A stretch of 64,000 nt of DNA from an uncultured Sulfolobales archaeon (GCA_937949785.1 CALEDH010000009.1:1-64000); one strand, 5' to 3'; shown: positions 16,008-25,359, counted from the first letter of the stretch. The notes: a model not told the origin generated them from the sequence alone. Translations and numbers: made by a program.

Positions 16008-18713
16008 ATGAATAGGTTAGTTGCTCTATTCCTAATATCGATTCTAACCTTAAATATGCTATTCGTAGCTCCACTACCTTTAAAAGCTCAGCAAACGCCG
16101 AGAGGGCCGTGGATTGATGAAGCAGTCTTCTTCACCGAAGTAGATCCTGATAAGGCTGTTGAGATGATTCTTAAGAATGAGGCGCAGATATACTTCGACG
16201 ACGTCACCTATCCACACATCCTTAAACTCGTTAAGGAGAGAGGTCTATCATACGCGTTCTCATATGGACTTTACTACGAACTAACCTTCAATCCAGTAGG
16301 TCCTGAGTTCCCAGCTACTGGGAAGCTTAACCCATTCAGCAACGCGAGGATTAGAGAGGCTATGAACTACATTATCGATAGAAGCTACATAGCCGGTGAG
16401 ATTTTAGGCGGTTTAGCCGTTCCTAGATATACTGCGTTAACGCCGAGCTTCCCGGACTACGCACGGTACGCTGATGTAATGTATGAGATAGAGTCTTGGT
16501 ATAAATATAACCTCGATAAGGGTAGGGCGATGATATTTGAGGAAATGCGGAAGATGGGTGCTGAGTATAGAAATGGTAAGTGGTATTATAAGGATGAGCC
16601 TGTAGTGGTTAAGTTCTTAATCAGGATAGAAGACGCTAGAAAAAGCATAGGTGATTACGTGTCAGACCAGCTAGAAAAGTTAGGATTTACCGTTGAGAGG
16701 AGGTATGGCAGGTCAGGTGAGCTCTCCCCACTCTGGATAAGAGGTGATCCAGCTAAGGGTGAATGGCACGTATATACTGGGGGATGGATAACAACGTTAG
16801 TAGTTAGGGATGAGGCAGATAACTTCGGTTACTTCTACACTAAGTTAGGGAGGCCTGAACCTCTATGGCAGGCATATGAAAACGACCCTGAATTCTACAG
16901 CATTGCGCAGAAATTGTATTACAGGAATTACAAGTCCGCAGAGGAAAGAGATGAGTTAATGTCTAAGGCTTTAAGGTTGTCGATAAAAGAGTCTCAAAGA
17001 GTATGGTTAGTACATCTAACTTCGTTATGGGTTAGCAGGCCGGAGGTCAGTATTGCCTACGACCTTGCTGGAGGGTATTCAGGTTCGTGGCTATGGCCTT
17101 GGACCTTAAGGTATAAGGATAGGGTTGGCGGCCAAGTAAAGATTCTAACACCCGATCTCTTAGTAGAGCCTTGGAACCCAATAGCAGGTACTAACTGGAT
17201 ATTCGACCAATCGATAGTACGAGCTACTGGTGAGACAGCAGCATTGCCAGATCCGTATACAGGGCTCTTCTGGCCGCACAGGGTTGAGAAGGCTGAGGTT
17301 TATGTGAAGGAGGAGTTACCGGTACGTAAGACGTTAGATTGGGTGACGTTGATAAAAGTTGGTGATATAACAGTACCTAAAGACGCGTGGTATAAGTGGG
17401 ATACATCGCAGCAGAAGATAGTTACTGTTGGTGAAGCTCTTGGCGATAGCGTTAAGGCGTTAGCGAAGGTCGTAGTACATTATGGTAAAGACCTCTTCTC
17501 CGGTAAGTATAAGTGGCATGACGGCAGCCCGTTCAGCATTGCTGACATAATCTTTAACTTCATAATAACACATGAAAGAGCCGACCCAGCAAGTCCGATA
17601 TACGATAAGGCATACGTCCCAGATTACAGCTCATATATGGAGACCTTCAAAGGATTTAAGATATTGAGTAAGGACCCACTAGTAATAGAGTATTACACAG
17701 ATACGTGGTATGGCGATGCTGAGTGGATTGCTGAAGTAGCTGCTGACGACTTCTGGCCTTACTATTCGCAGGGTCCAGGTGCTTGGCACACCCTCGCGGT
17801 AGGGTATTTAGCTGAGGCAGATAGGAAGTTGGCTTTTAGCGCTGATAAGGCGAAGGAGTTAAAGATTGACTGGATGAATTATATAGCCGGTCCGTCCTTA
17901 GACATACTTAGAAGTAAGCTTCAGGAAGCTATTAACAGTAGGTTCGTACCTTTCCAAGAGGTTCTAGGGAAGTATTTAACAGTAGATGATGCTTTAAAGA
18001 GGTATCAAAACTTGATGAGTTGGTATAATAGTAAAGGACATTTCTGGGTTGGTAATGGCCCCTTCTACCTCGAGAAGGTAGATGTTATTGCGAAGCAGTT
18101 AGTGATAAAGGCATATAGAGAACACATCGACACAGCTGATAAATGGCTTAAGTTCGCTGAGCCCATGATCGCTGAAGTTTCTCTAAAACCGGTAGGAACG
18201 ATAATACAGACGCAGCCGGTTACCGTAACCTTAAATATAAACGTCCATGGAAAGCCGTATAGCGTAGGTGATATTCTCTACGTTAAATATCTCCTAGTAC
18301 ATCCTGGCGGGAAGTTAGTTGGATACGCTGAGGCTGTTGAGGATGGTTTATACGAGATTAGATTAGGGCCTGATATAACTGGTGCGTTAGAAGAGGGAGT
18401 TGCTGAACTCATCACCATAACAGTATCTAAGCTCGTCGGTATACCGACGATAGCTAAAACAGCCTTCACGGTGAAGAGTTTAATAGGTTATGTAGGTGAG
18501 CAAGTAGCTGGTGTGAAGGGTGAGATAGGCGGCTTAGGAGCTAGGGTAGACAGCATAGAATCTAAAATAGAGAAGATGAGTTCTCAGGTTAAAGGCCTTC
18601 GAGAAGATGTAGGCACGCTATCAACGGTTGTGTATGTAGCGGTTGGAATTAGTTTGGTAAGCTTAATAGTTGCTATGGTGACTGTCTTCATAGGTAGAAG
18701 ACCTAGGACGTAG
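16008..18713 (+). CDS. ABC transporter substrate-binding protein, family 5 (peptide/sugar type)
   Basis: The 901-residue protein begins with a signal peptide (hydrophobic residues about 3-27, then QQTP). It is a family 5 solute-binding protein of the dipeptide/oligopeptide/oligosaccharide class, with FSNARIREAMNYIIDRSYI and FSGKYKWHDGSPFSIADIIF as family blocks. The C terminus has a coiled-coil-like stretch (about 830-866) and a membrane helix before GRRPRT. The receptor is thus tethered outside by its C terminus, as seen in crenarchaeal importers. The substrate cannot be read from sequence; crenarchaeal relatives often bind oligosaccharides. The permease and ATPase genes follow. Confidence 0.9.
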   Translation: MNRLVALFLISILTLNMLFVAPLPLKAQQTPRGPWIDEAVFFTEVDPDKAVEMILKNEAQIYFDDVTYPHILKLVKERGLSYAFSYGLYYELTFNPVGPEFPATGKLNPFSNARIREAMNYIIDRSYIAGEILGGLAVPRYTALTPSFPDYARYADVMYEIESWYKYNLDKGRAMIFEEMRKMGAEYRNGKWYYKDEPVVVKFLIRIEDARKSIGDYVSDQLEKLGFTVERRYGRSGELSPLWIRGDPAKGEWHVYTGGWITTLVVRDEADNFGYFYTKLGRPEPLWQAYENDPEFYSIAQKLYYRNYKSAEERDELMSKALRLSIKESQRVWLVHLTSLWVSRPEVSIAYDLAGGYSGSWLWPWTLRYKDRVGGQVKILTPDLLVEPWNPIAGTNWIFDQSIVRATGETAALPDPYTGLFWPHRVEKAEVYVKEELPVRKTLDWVTLIKVGDITVPKDAWYKWDTSQQKIVTVGEALGDSVKALAKVVVHYGKDLFSGKYKWHDGSPFSIADIIFNFIITHERADPASPIYDKAYVPDYSSYMETFKGFKILSKDPLVIEYYTDTWYGDAEWIAEVAADDFWPYYSQGPGAWHTLAVGYLAEADRKLAFSADKAKELKIDWMNYIAGPSLDILRSKLQEAINSRFVPFQEVLGKYLTVDDALKRYQNLMSWYNSKGHFWVGNGPFYLEKVDVIAKQLVIKAYREHIDTADKWLKFAEPMIAEVSLKPVGTIIQTQPVTVTLNINVHGKPYSVGDILYVKYLLVHPGGKLVGYAEAVEDGLYEIRLGPDITGALEEGVAELITITVSKLVGIPTIAKTAFTVKSLIGYVGEQVAGVKGEIGGLGARVDSIESKIEKMSSQVKGLREDVGTLSTVVYVAVGISLVSLIVAMVTVFIGRRPRT

Positions 18714-18770
18714 GGTAATTTAAAACTTTCAAATTTTTAAACTAATTACTTTTAAATTAAATTTAATGAA

Positions 18771-18782
18771 CGTTTTAAAAGG
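18771..18782 (+). promoter_or_regulatory. Possible promoter before the permease genes
   Basis: CGTTTTAAAAGG resembles a TATA box and sits about 40 nt before the GTG start of the first permease gene, within a 102-bp gap after the substrate-binding protein. A second TATA-like run lies at about 18748. This suggests permeases and ATPases can be transcribed apart from the receptor. Confidence 0.35.
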
Positions 18783-18815
18783 TAAGATGTTAAGATTAAT
18801 TCTAGGACGACTCCA

Positions 18816-19892
18816 GTGCATATAAGGAAGTCTTCGGTAGTTAGGATTGCGCGTTACGTCTCGATTAGGGCAGGTATGGTGGCAGTAGCGGTTGTAGTGG
18901 CTGTATACTTAACTATTATAGTAGCCAATATTGGAGGTTATGTCGATGAGATCATAGTTAGTGAGATTAGATTTAATGTTTATGAAAGCATCCGTATAAA
19001 CCCTGCTTATAAGGGGTACTCTCCGGAGGAGGTTAAGAAGATTGCGGAGGAGAGGATTGAATCTGAGATTAAGAGGTTAGGATTAGACCAGCATTTTATG
19101 ATTAGAAGTTTTAACTACCTATACGACGCGCTTACGTTGAATTTAGGTAGGGCGATGAGGATTTTCAGCTCTAGCGGTTCTAATAGAGTGTGGGATATCA
19201 TAGGTGAGAGGTTACCTACAACGGTTTTACTCTTCACTACTGCTAACGTGTTAATATTTTTATGCGAGCTCTTCATAGGGCTTTATCTTTCAAGAGTATA
19301 TGGAAGTAGGGTGGATAAGTTAGCAGTATCGTTAGCCCCTCTATCATCTATGCCTGGATGGTTCTACGGTATATTCCTGATACTTATCTTTGCGTCATGG
19401 CTTGGAGCACTGCCTTATGGTGGTTTAGTTGATGCACCACCTCCTAAGGAGCCTCTGTCTTACGCATTAAGCGTGTTAAAGCATATGGTACTGCCGTTGC
19501 TTTCATGGGCTATAGCTTACATACCGATAGGGGTATACCGTATGAGAACCTTCTTTCTAATGTTCTCTATGGAGGATTACGTAGATTACGCTAGGGCACG
19601 GGGTGTTCCCTCAAGGATAATAGAACGTAGGTATATTCTTAGACCGGTCCTCCCACCGATAATAACCGATTTCGTCCTCGTGTTAATATCTTCGTGGATG
19701 GGTGCCATAGTAACTGAGAGTGTGTTTAATTGGCCTGGGGTGGGGACCCTTATGGTTGGAGCTATAGCTATAAATGACGCCCCAGTAGTGATAGGCGTTG
19801 TTACGATATTCGCATACCTGCTTGGAATAAGCGTAATAGTCCTCGATATAATCTACGCAGTAGTCGATCCGAGGATTAGGGTAGGTGAGTGA
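18816..19892 (+). CDS. dppB: ABC transporter permease, DppB type
   Basis: The 358-residue integral membrane protein is the first of two permease subunits. After an N-terminal membrane helix (about 20-42) there is an external loop, then at least five more helices. The cytoplasmic EAA-type coupling loop is visible as YVDYARARGVPSRIIERRYILRP (read in parts, about 265-285). The start is GTG. It lies 4 nt upstream of dppC. Confidence 0.92.
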   Translation: MHIRKSSVVRIARYVSIRAGMVAVAVVVAVYLTIIVANIGGYVDEIIVSEIRFNVYESIRINPAYKGYSPEEVKKIAEERIESEIKRLGLDQHFMIRSFNYLYDALTLNLGRAMRIFSSSGSNRVWDIIGERLPTTVLLFTTANVLIFLCELFIGLYLSRVYGSRVDKLAVSLAPLSSMPGWFYGIFLILIFASWLGALPYGGLVDAPPPKEPLSYALSVLKHMVLPLLSWAIAYIPIGVYRMRTFFLMFSMEDYVDYARARGVPSRIIERRYILRPVLPPIITDFVLVLISSWMGAIVTESVFNWPGVGTLMVGAIAINDAPVVIGVVTIFAYLLGISVIVLDIIYAVVDPRIRVGE

Positions 19893-19896
19893 TTAG

Positions 19897-21291
19897 ATGA
19901 GTAGTGCTATAGCTATTAGAAGGACTATGCTTCGTCATAAGTCCTTACTAGCTGGGACATCAATAATTACTGCTTTCATATTCATATCGATTTACGCTGT
20001 TGTCGGAATACCTTATAGTGAAGCTGTTAGGATGTGGAATACCTTAGATTACTGGGAGGATAATCCGAAGTTAGCTTTCCCCTCATGGTTAAACGCTTTC
20101 CTCAGCAAGAAACTCCCTGAGACAGTAATACTTAGTTCTACGGATGGAGGTGTGAAGGTGAGGCAGTTACTACCGTTTGGAGGTGGTGTTTATATAAGGG
20201 TTGAGATTTCCTTCAACTACGAGTACGATGACTTTCCGTCAGAGGTAGTTTTAAGGCTCTATGCAAGTAACCTCCGAACAGCTTTAGTATCTTTGACTTG
20301 GATTAAACCTGATGGGGGGGAGTTTATAGTGTATGAGGAGACGATAAGCAGTGAGTATAGGTATTACTCTATCTCAGCCGATAGGCGCTTCCAAACACAG
20401 TATATTAAGTATGTTACTGAAAAGCTTGGTGAGAGTCCCTCCTACGATATAAGTCCGGAAATAGCCTTATTCGCAAATGAGGGTAGAAGCATCCTCTCCC
20501 CAGACACTAAAGAGGTTTTAAAAGGGAGGTATAGGGCTGTCCTGATCTTTAGGTCTAGTAATAGTGAGGCCGACGTAGATGTGAAGTTAAGCATCTACGG
20601 TAAGGTTTTCGGCTTGGTGGGAACCGACCATAAGAGGAGGGACTTATGGTTAGCAGTTATATGGGGAACACCTATAGCTTTAGCTTTCGGTGTTATAGCT
20701 TCGGTAGTTACGGTTTTCCTGGAGATGATCGTAGCTGCTTTAAGTGCGTGGTACGGCGGATTGGTCGACCACCTAATTCAGAGAATTAATGATGTTATGT
20801 TAGTATTACCATTCCTACCAATCCTACTCATGATATCGTACTTCTACCGACTGACTATATGGACATTACTCATCGTAGTGGTTGTATTAAGTATTTTCGG
20901 TAGCGGTATAAAGGTTTACAGAGCTATGTTCCTTCAAATTAAGGAGATGCCGTATATAGAGGCGGCTAGGGCTTACGGAGCTAGTAACTCTAGAATAGTT
21001 TTCCGTTATATGATTCCTAAAGTACTTCCTACATCAATCCCTAACATAGTGCTCTCTGTTCCCTCATACGTATTTTTAGAAGCTGTTTTAGCTCTCTTAG
21101 GGGTTGGGGACCCAGCAGCTATTACGTGGGGTAAGGTGTTGGAGGAGGCGTTTACAGGTGGTGCTGTGTATAGAGGGTATTACCACTGGATCTTAGCGCC
21201 TTCTCTATGCTTGGTCGTTATGGCATTAGGTTTCGCGCTTATAGGGTTCACCCTAGATAAGATATTCAACCCTAAGTTGAGGGAGGTGTAG
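19897..21291 (+). CDS. dppC: ABC transporter permease, DppC type, with a large external domain
   Basis: The second permease has 464 residues, clearly longer than typical bacterial DppC (about 300). The extra length is a roughly 180-residue beta-rich soluble region between the first membrane helix (about 18-38) and the second (about 255-278). The C-terminal half has the usual helices and the coupling loop EAARAYGASNSRIVFRYMIP, read near residue 350-370. The insertion faces outside by the expected topology and might help dock the tethered receptor; that is inference. Confidence 0.92.
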   Translation: MSSAIAIRRTMLRHKSLLAGTSIITAFIFISIYAVVGIPYSEAVRMWNTLDYWEDNPKLAFPSWLNAFLSKKLPETVILSSTDGGVKVRQLLPFGGGVYIRVEISFNYEYDDFPSEVVLRLYASNLRTALVSLTWIKPDGGEFIVYEETISSEYRYYSISADRRFQTQYIKYVTEKLGESPSYDISPEIALFANEGRSILSPDTKEVLKGRYRAVLIFRSSNSEADVDVKLSIYGKVFGLVGTDHKRRDLWLAVIWGTPIALAFGVIASVVTVFLEMIVAALSAWYGGLVDHLIQRINDVMLVLPFLPILLMISYFYRLTIWTLLIVVVVLSIFGSGIKVYRAMFLQIKEMPYIEAARAYGASNSRIVFRYMIPKVLPTSIPNIVLSVPSYVFLEAVLALLGVGDPAAITWGKVLEEAFTGGAVYRGYYHWILAPSLCLVVMALGFALIGFTLDKIFNPKLREV

Positions 21292-21340
21292 GGATGAATT
21301 ACATGTTACTTCAAAGATGTTTGAAGAGGTAAGTATGTAG

Positions 21341-22300
21341 ATGCCTTCAGTACTTGAAGTTACGAATCTTAAGTTCTTCTACAGAACTATAGCTGGAGTT
21401 GTGAGGGCTGTAGATAATGTAAGCTTTACAGTAGGTGAGAAGGAAACCCTAGCATTAGTCGGTGAATCAGGCTGTGGTAAGACGTCATTAGCTAGGGCCT
21501 TGATGAGATTTCTGCCGAGGAACGTAGCAGAACTCTCTGGGAGCATTAAGGTAGACGGTATTGAAGTTTTAGATATGGATGATTCGGAGTTTGATAGGAA
21601 AATTAGGTGGAGGAAGATAACCTACGTATCTCAAGCAGCTTTAAACTCTTTAAATTACGTAATGAAGGTCGTAGACCACTTAATAGAGCCTTTAGTACTT
21701 CACTACGGTATGCGTAGGGAGGTAGCCGTCGAGAAAGCTAGGGACATCATAGTGAAGGTCGGCATATCCGAGGACTTCCTGTATAGATATTCATTCGAAC
21801 TTAGCGGTGGTATGAAGCAAAGAGTAGTTATAGCGCTTTCGTTGATTTCCAACCCTAGGATAGTTATCTTAGATGAGCCTACTTCAGCCTTAGATGTAAT
21901 GACTCAGGCAAACATTATGAACCTCCTTAAAGAACTTAAAGAAGGTTTAAGTGTTTCGTATATATTCATAACCCATGATATAGCGACTTCCAGTGAGTTA
22001 GCTGATAAGGTAGCGGTGATGTATGCAGGTCAACTTGTCGAATACGGTCCTGCGGAGAAGGTTTACGTTGATCCACTCCACCCGTATAGTAAGGGATTGC
22101 TAAGCAGTATCCCTAGGCTTAGGACAGATACGTCATTAACCCCCATTCCAGGAAGTGCTCCAAGCCTCATCAACCCTCCTAAGGGCTGTAGGTTCAGACC
22201 TAGGTGTCCGTACGTTAAACCTGTTTGTGAGGAGGAACCACCGCACATTACACTTGGTTCAGAGGGATATGTGAGGTGCTGGCTTTATGGAAGTAGGTAG
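21341..22300 (+). CDS. dppD: ABC transporter ATP-binding protein, DppD type
   Basis: The 319-residue ATPase shows Walker A GESGCGKTS (about 39-47), the signature LSGGMKQR, Walker B VILDEPTSALD and the H-loop in FITHD. The C-terminal oligopeptide-type extension has cysteines in CRFRPRCPY, VCEEEPP and VRCW, the four-Cys arrangement known to hold an iron-sulfur cluster in some homologues. It overlaps dppF by 14 nt. Confidence 0.95.
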   Translation: MPSVLEVTNLKFFYRTIAGVVRAVDNVSFTVGEKETLALVGESGCGKTSLARALMRFLPRNVAELSGSIKVDGIEVLDMDDSEFDRKIRWRKITYVSQAALNSLNYVMKVVDHLIEPLVLHYGMRREVAVEKARDIIVKVGISEDFLYRYSFELSGGMKQRVVIALSLISNPRIVILDEPTSALDVMTQANIMNLLKELKEGLSVSYIFITHDIATSSELADKVAVMYAGQLVEYGPAEKVYVDPLHPYSKGLLSSIPRLRTDTSLTPIPGSAPSLINPPKGCRFRPRCPYVKPVCEEEPPHITLGSEGYVRCWLYGSR

Positions 22301-23291
22301 TACTTCATCTATTAGTGGTATGTCAGACTTATTAGTAGTTAATGAGCTTAAGGTATGGTATCCGATAAGGAAGTTGTTCTCAATTGTAGGGTATGTTAAG
22401 GCCGTAGATGGTGTGTCATTTACTGTTAGAGAAGGTGAGGTAGTCGCTATAGTAGGTGAGAGCGGGTGCGGTAAGACAACGCTGGCTAAGGCGGTTACAG
22501 GGTTAGTACCAATAACAAGCGGTAACATAATATTTGAGGGGGTTGATATTACTAGACTTCCCGGACGTACTATTAGGGAATGGTACTCTAGGAAGGTTGG
22601 TTTAATACAGCAGGACCCGTACGGTGCCATGCCACCCTTCATGACCATTAGGGCAATTCTTGGAGAACCATTAAAGATACATAGGATTGGGAGGGAAGCG
22701 TATGGTAAGGAGGTTTACACTGCGCTTACCGATGTAGGCCTAACACCTCCTGAAGACTACGTTAATAAATACCCCCACATGTTAAGTGGTGGGCAGCTTC
22801 AGAGAGTCGCTATTGCTAGGGCCCTCATACTAAGACCTAAGTTAGTACTTGCTGACGAACCTGTGTCGATGTTGGACGCATCCCTACGCGTTGAGATATT
22901 ATCCCTCATTAATGAGTTACGGGTGAAATACGGGCTAGCAATAATCTACATAACACATGATCTCGCCACAGCTAAGTACTTCTCGGATAGAATAGTAGTA
23001 ATGTATGCAGGTCAACTTGTTGAGATAGGTAATGCTAAGGACATCATTAAAAAGGCGATGCATCCGTATACAGAAGCACTTATAAACGTCATACCAGACC
23101 CGGACCCCAGGAATAGACTCATTATACGTAAAACGTTAACTGGAGAACCACCTAATTTAGTGAGGCCTCCGCCGGGTTGTAGGTTAGTGCCCAGATGCCC
23201 GTACGTAATGGAGAAGTGTAGGACTGTGGAACCGCCGATGATTAAAGTTAACGAATTAAGGTTTGTGAAGTGTTGGCTTTATGGGAGTTAA
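22287..23291 (+). CDS. dppF: ABC transporter ATP-binding protein, DppF type
   Basis: The 334-residue second ATPase carries GESGCGKTT, LSGGQLQR, VLADEPVSMLD and YITHD, then the same cysteine-containing C-terminal extension (CRLVPRCPY, EKCR, VKCW). Its start lies within dppD and its last 11 nt overlap a small membrane-protein gene, so all appear translationally coupled. Confidence 0.95.
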   Translation: MEVGSTSSISGMSDLLVVNELKVWYPIRKLFSIVGYVKAVDGVSFTVREGEVVAIVGESGCGKTTLAKAVTGLVPITSGNIIFEGVDITRLPGRTIREWYSRKVGLIQQDPYGAMPPFMTIRAILGEPLKIHRIGREAYGKEVYTALTDVGLTPPEDYVNKYPHMLSGGQLQRVAIARALILRPKLVLADEPVSMLDASLRVEILSLINELRVKYGLAIIYITHDLATAKYFSDRIVVMYAGQLVEIGNAKDIIKKAMHPYTEALINVIPDPDPRNRLIIRKTLTGEPPNLVRPPPGCRLVPRCPYVMEKCRTVEPPMIKVNELRFVKCWLYGS

Positions 23292-23496
23292 GTTAGAATT
23301 AACTGTTGGGGTCTTAATGCTTATGGTTGGTTGGTGTATCTCCTTCTTCATGGTTATACACATATTACCACATGACATACCGATATCACTTATCAGTTAT
23401 GCTATATCTATCTTCGGGTTAATTCTAATCATATACGGGATAACGTCCCTCCTAATCATAGGGAAAAGAGGTAAAGGGCGTGGAGAAATACGTTAA
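23281..23496 (+). CDS. Small two-helix membrane protein coupled to the Dpp operon
   Basis: The 71-residue product has two hydrophobic helices (about residues 7-28 and 36-61) and a basic Arg/Lys/Gly tail. Its ATG lies inside the end of dppF, so it is probably translated by coupling. I do not recognise a family. The context suggests an accessory part of the importer, but it could also be a fortuitous frame. Confidence 0.55.
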   Translation: MGVKLELTVGVLMLMVGWCISFFMVIHILPHDIPISLISYAISIFGLILIIYGITSLLIIGKRGKGRGEIR

Positions 23497-23628
23497 CGTT
23501 CTCACATCACTACCTACGTATATCAGTACCCCACATCCTTAAATTAAGGTTGAATAATAACCTACGTCTGAGGGGCGGAATGACGACTTATTTGTTTACA
23601 TCGATATGTCCGCATTGCTTAGAGGTAC

Positions 23629-24102
23629 TTAACGTGAATGCGTAATTAACTCGTTTAGCAGTTCAACATAACCAATCCTAGAAAGTAGTAACGCGTCTTT
23701 AAGCGGTACGGAGGTAACTGAAGCCCTACTATATAAGATCTCATTGTATTCAAAGCTCTTAAGCACTCTGACCATTACGTTACCGTTATTATCTACTAAC
23801 CCGTAGGCCATGCTTCTATAGTAGTCGTTGATTATAGACGTTAACTCGTTCATTATAGGTACGTCGATAGAGTCTCCCTGCTTACCGCCATATAGTAAGT
23901 ACTTCGTAAACCGTAGCTTGGTTAGGGATTCTATGAACTTCTCTAAGGAGTTTACGAACTCTGTACATATAGATGGGTTAAAGTTTGAACACCAGGCTAA
24001 CATATTGGTAACATACTTACTGATCTCGGAGACTTCCTCGACATTAAGTGGTAGAAGTTCCTTACTGAGTAACTCATTAGTTAAAATCTTATGGATCACC
24101 AT
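23629..24102 (-). CDS. Possible GINS replication-complex subunit (Gins51/Gins15-like)
   Basis: The 157-residue product is mainly helical, with the LRFTKYLL segment near residue 80 resembling the R/K-rich helix of GINS A domains. It ends with a short strand-rich module VMVRVLKSFEY...SVPLKDALLLSRIGYVEL that resembles a GINS B domain. GINS binds MCM and Cdc45/RecJ-like proteins at the replication fork. Length fits crenarchaeal Gins15. The match is by eye and weak; an unrelated helical protein is possible. No replication gene is adjacent. Confidence 0.45.
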   Translation of the reverse strand: MVIHKILTNELLSKELLPLNVEEVSEISKYVTNMLAWCSNFNPSICTEFVNSLEKFIESLTKLRFTKYLLYGGKQGDSIDVPIMNELTSIINDYYRSMAYGLVDNNGNVMVRVLKSFEYNEILYSRASVTSVPLKDALLLSRIGYVELLNELITHSR

Positions 24103-24144
24103 AATTTAAGCCCAACAATAAGCTAGTAATAGAAAATATTTAAA

Positions 24145-24492
24145 CTATTTAACGTTGTTAGACGCTTCATTACTACCGCCATTCAGGTCTTCATCTCTAG
24201 GTAATGACTGAGTTAGCGGTATGAGCAGTGATGGTTCATCAATTACTACTTCCCCTATACTCCTCCTACTACCGCCCCTCTGAATAACTGTAGTGACTAC
24301 GATGTAATCACCTAATGCGTAAGCCTTAACAGCCCTAACGCTCATCTCCTGAGACCTCCCCGCATCTCCATACACCTCATCAGAACCTACCTTCCTACCA
24401 ACACTTTTAGAAGCCTTAATAGCTAGTAGATAATTATATGATAGAAGTGTAAATACGAGCACTACGACTGCGATTAACACTAAAACATTCAT
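24145..24492 (-). CDS. Membrane-anchored small protein, function unknown
   Basis: The 115-residue product begins with one strong hydrophobic helix (about residues 3-24), followed by a polar region with a strand-rich middle (VKAYALGDYIVVTTVI) and an Asn/Asp-rich tail. It lies 42 bp upstream of the GINS-like gene on the same strand, so they may be co-transcribed. I recognise no family. Confidence 0.5.
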   Translation of the reverse strand: MNVLVLIAVVVLVFTLLSYNYLLAIKASKSVGRKVGSDEVYGDAGRSQEMSVRAVKAYALGDYIVVTTVIQRGGSRRSIGEVVIDEPSLLIPLTQSLPRDEDLNGGSNEASNNVK

Positions 24493-25024
24493 ACGTACAC
24501 CAAATAACCTTAATCAAATAGTATTGTTTAAAATATTTTAGACGTTTAATGATGAAATGAAAACTACCATCATAGCAGTTAAATATCGAGGCAGCCTCTC
24601 TCTTACGTAAATTTACTGACTTAGGCTACTTCAATATGCTTAAACGTGTTTAGGTATGAGGGGTGTGGGTTGACGAAGTAATTCCTGAAAGGTAGATGCA
24701 TCAGCTCTACCTGAAAGCCCTCCATAACATAGTGGGAAGATCTAACGTAGCGAAAGTTCGTGTTAGGCTAGACACGTTCTAGGTTTACTGTAGATGATTA
24801 AACTAACTATAGACTTTTACCAGATAGTTAACATCTTATAACTATCTGCTCCACCTCATAGGAAGTCAGGCTTCCAGAGGAGTAGCCCCCTACACCAACC
24901 TACTGCAGACATCATCAGCTACTACGACTACACCTACATAAACCTTTTCACTCTAAAACGTTAGAATAGAGGAGGGAGAAACATATAAATGAGGGGGAAC
25001 ATATAGATGTTCTGGTGGTGTGGA
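24493..25024. other. Gene-poor region
   Basis: About 530 bp hold no convincing coding frame. The stretch contains a perfect 10-bp inverted repeat at 24821-24848. It also has a hairpin GGTAGA/TCTACC (24691-24696 and 24706-24711) bracketed by two copies of CCTGAAAG (24684-24691 and 24710-24717). Several short patches look like decayed sequence, but no transposase is recognisable. Confidence 0.5.
24821..24848. repeat. Perfect inverted repeat / stem-loop
   Basis: CAGATAGTTA at 24821-24830 is perfectly complementary to TAACTATCTG at 24839-24848, separated by 8 nt. It could be a transcribed hairpin or a protein-binding palindrome. No gene start or stop lies within 170 bp. Confidence 0.6.
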
Positions 25025-25099
25025 GGGCCCGTAGCTCAGCTAGGATAGAGTGCCGGCCTTCTAAGCCGGTGGTCCCGGGTTCAAATCCCGGCGGGCCCG
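25025..25099 (+). tRNA. tRNA-Arg (anticodon TCT)
   Basis: The cloverleaf has acceptor stem GGGCCCG/CGGGCCC, anticodon stem CCGGC/GCCGG around CTTCTAA, and T arm CCGGG TTCAAAT CCCGG. The anticodon TCT reads AGA. The discriminator is G, followed directly by CCA in the genome (25100-25102), unlike the other tRNAs here. There is no intron. Confidence 0.95.
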
Positions 25100-25345
25100 C
25101 CACAATAAATACGTGAAAACTGTTAGGGAGTCCGACATCTTTATCTCAACACATTGCTGTAGAAGTTGCTATATGAGTAGTTGCGTGAAGTTATTTCTTA
25201 TGGACTTAGCGGTGAGACGAAGTGATCTGAGAGGTTTTTGAAGAGCTAACCCATCCCTCATCATTTCAATCCACGTTGGTTGTTTTACCTCTTTAAGTCT
25301 TTCTACTTTGGAGCTTTTTGGTGAGGTGATGTACGTATTTTTGTA

Positions 25346-25359
25346 AAAATTTTTAAAAG
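25346..25359 (+). promoter_or_regulatory. Likely EF-1alpha promoter
   Basis: AAAATTTTTAAAAG forms a strong archaeal TATA-box-like element ending about 40 nt before the EF-1alpha ATG. A GAGGTGAT ribosome-binding site lies at 25389-25396. The element is isolated by about 250 bp of non-coding DNA from tRNA-Arg, as expected for an abundantly expressed gene. Confidence 0.5.

Noticed and set aside
23580-23645. 21-codon frame with a CPHC motif near the end of the Dpp operon
   Set aside because: It begins MTTYLF and has an attractive thioredoxin-like CxxC, but it is too short for any such fold and its end overlaps the GINS-like gene on the other strand. It may be a chance frame or relic.
24549-24619. 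C/D box guide RNA candidate (ATGATGA ... CTGA)
   Set aside because: A C box and a D box are present about 60 nt apart, but no internal C'/D' pair or terminal stem is visible, so it is no better than chance in AT-rich DNA.
24684-24717. Second C/D box candidate with two CTGA motifs
   Set aside because: Spacers between the putative boxes are too short and the C-like box deviates from the consensus. The local hairpin and direct repeats are reported instead.
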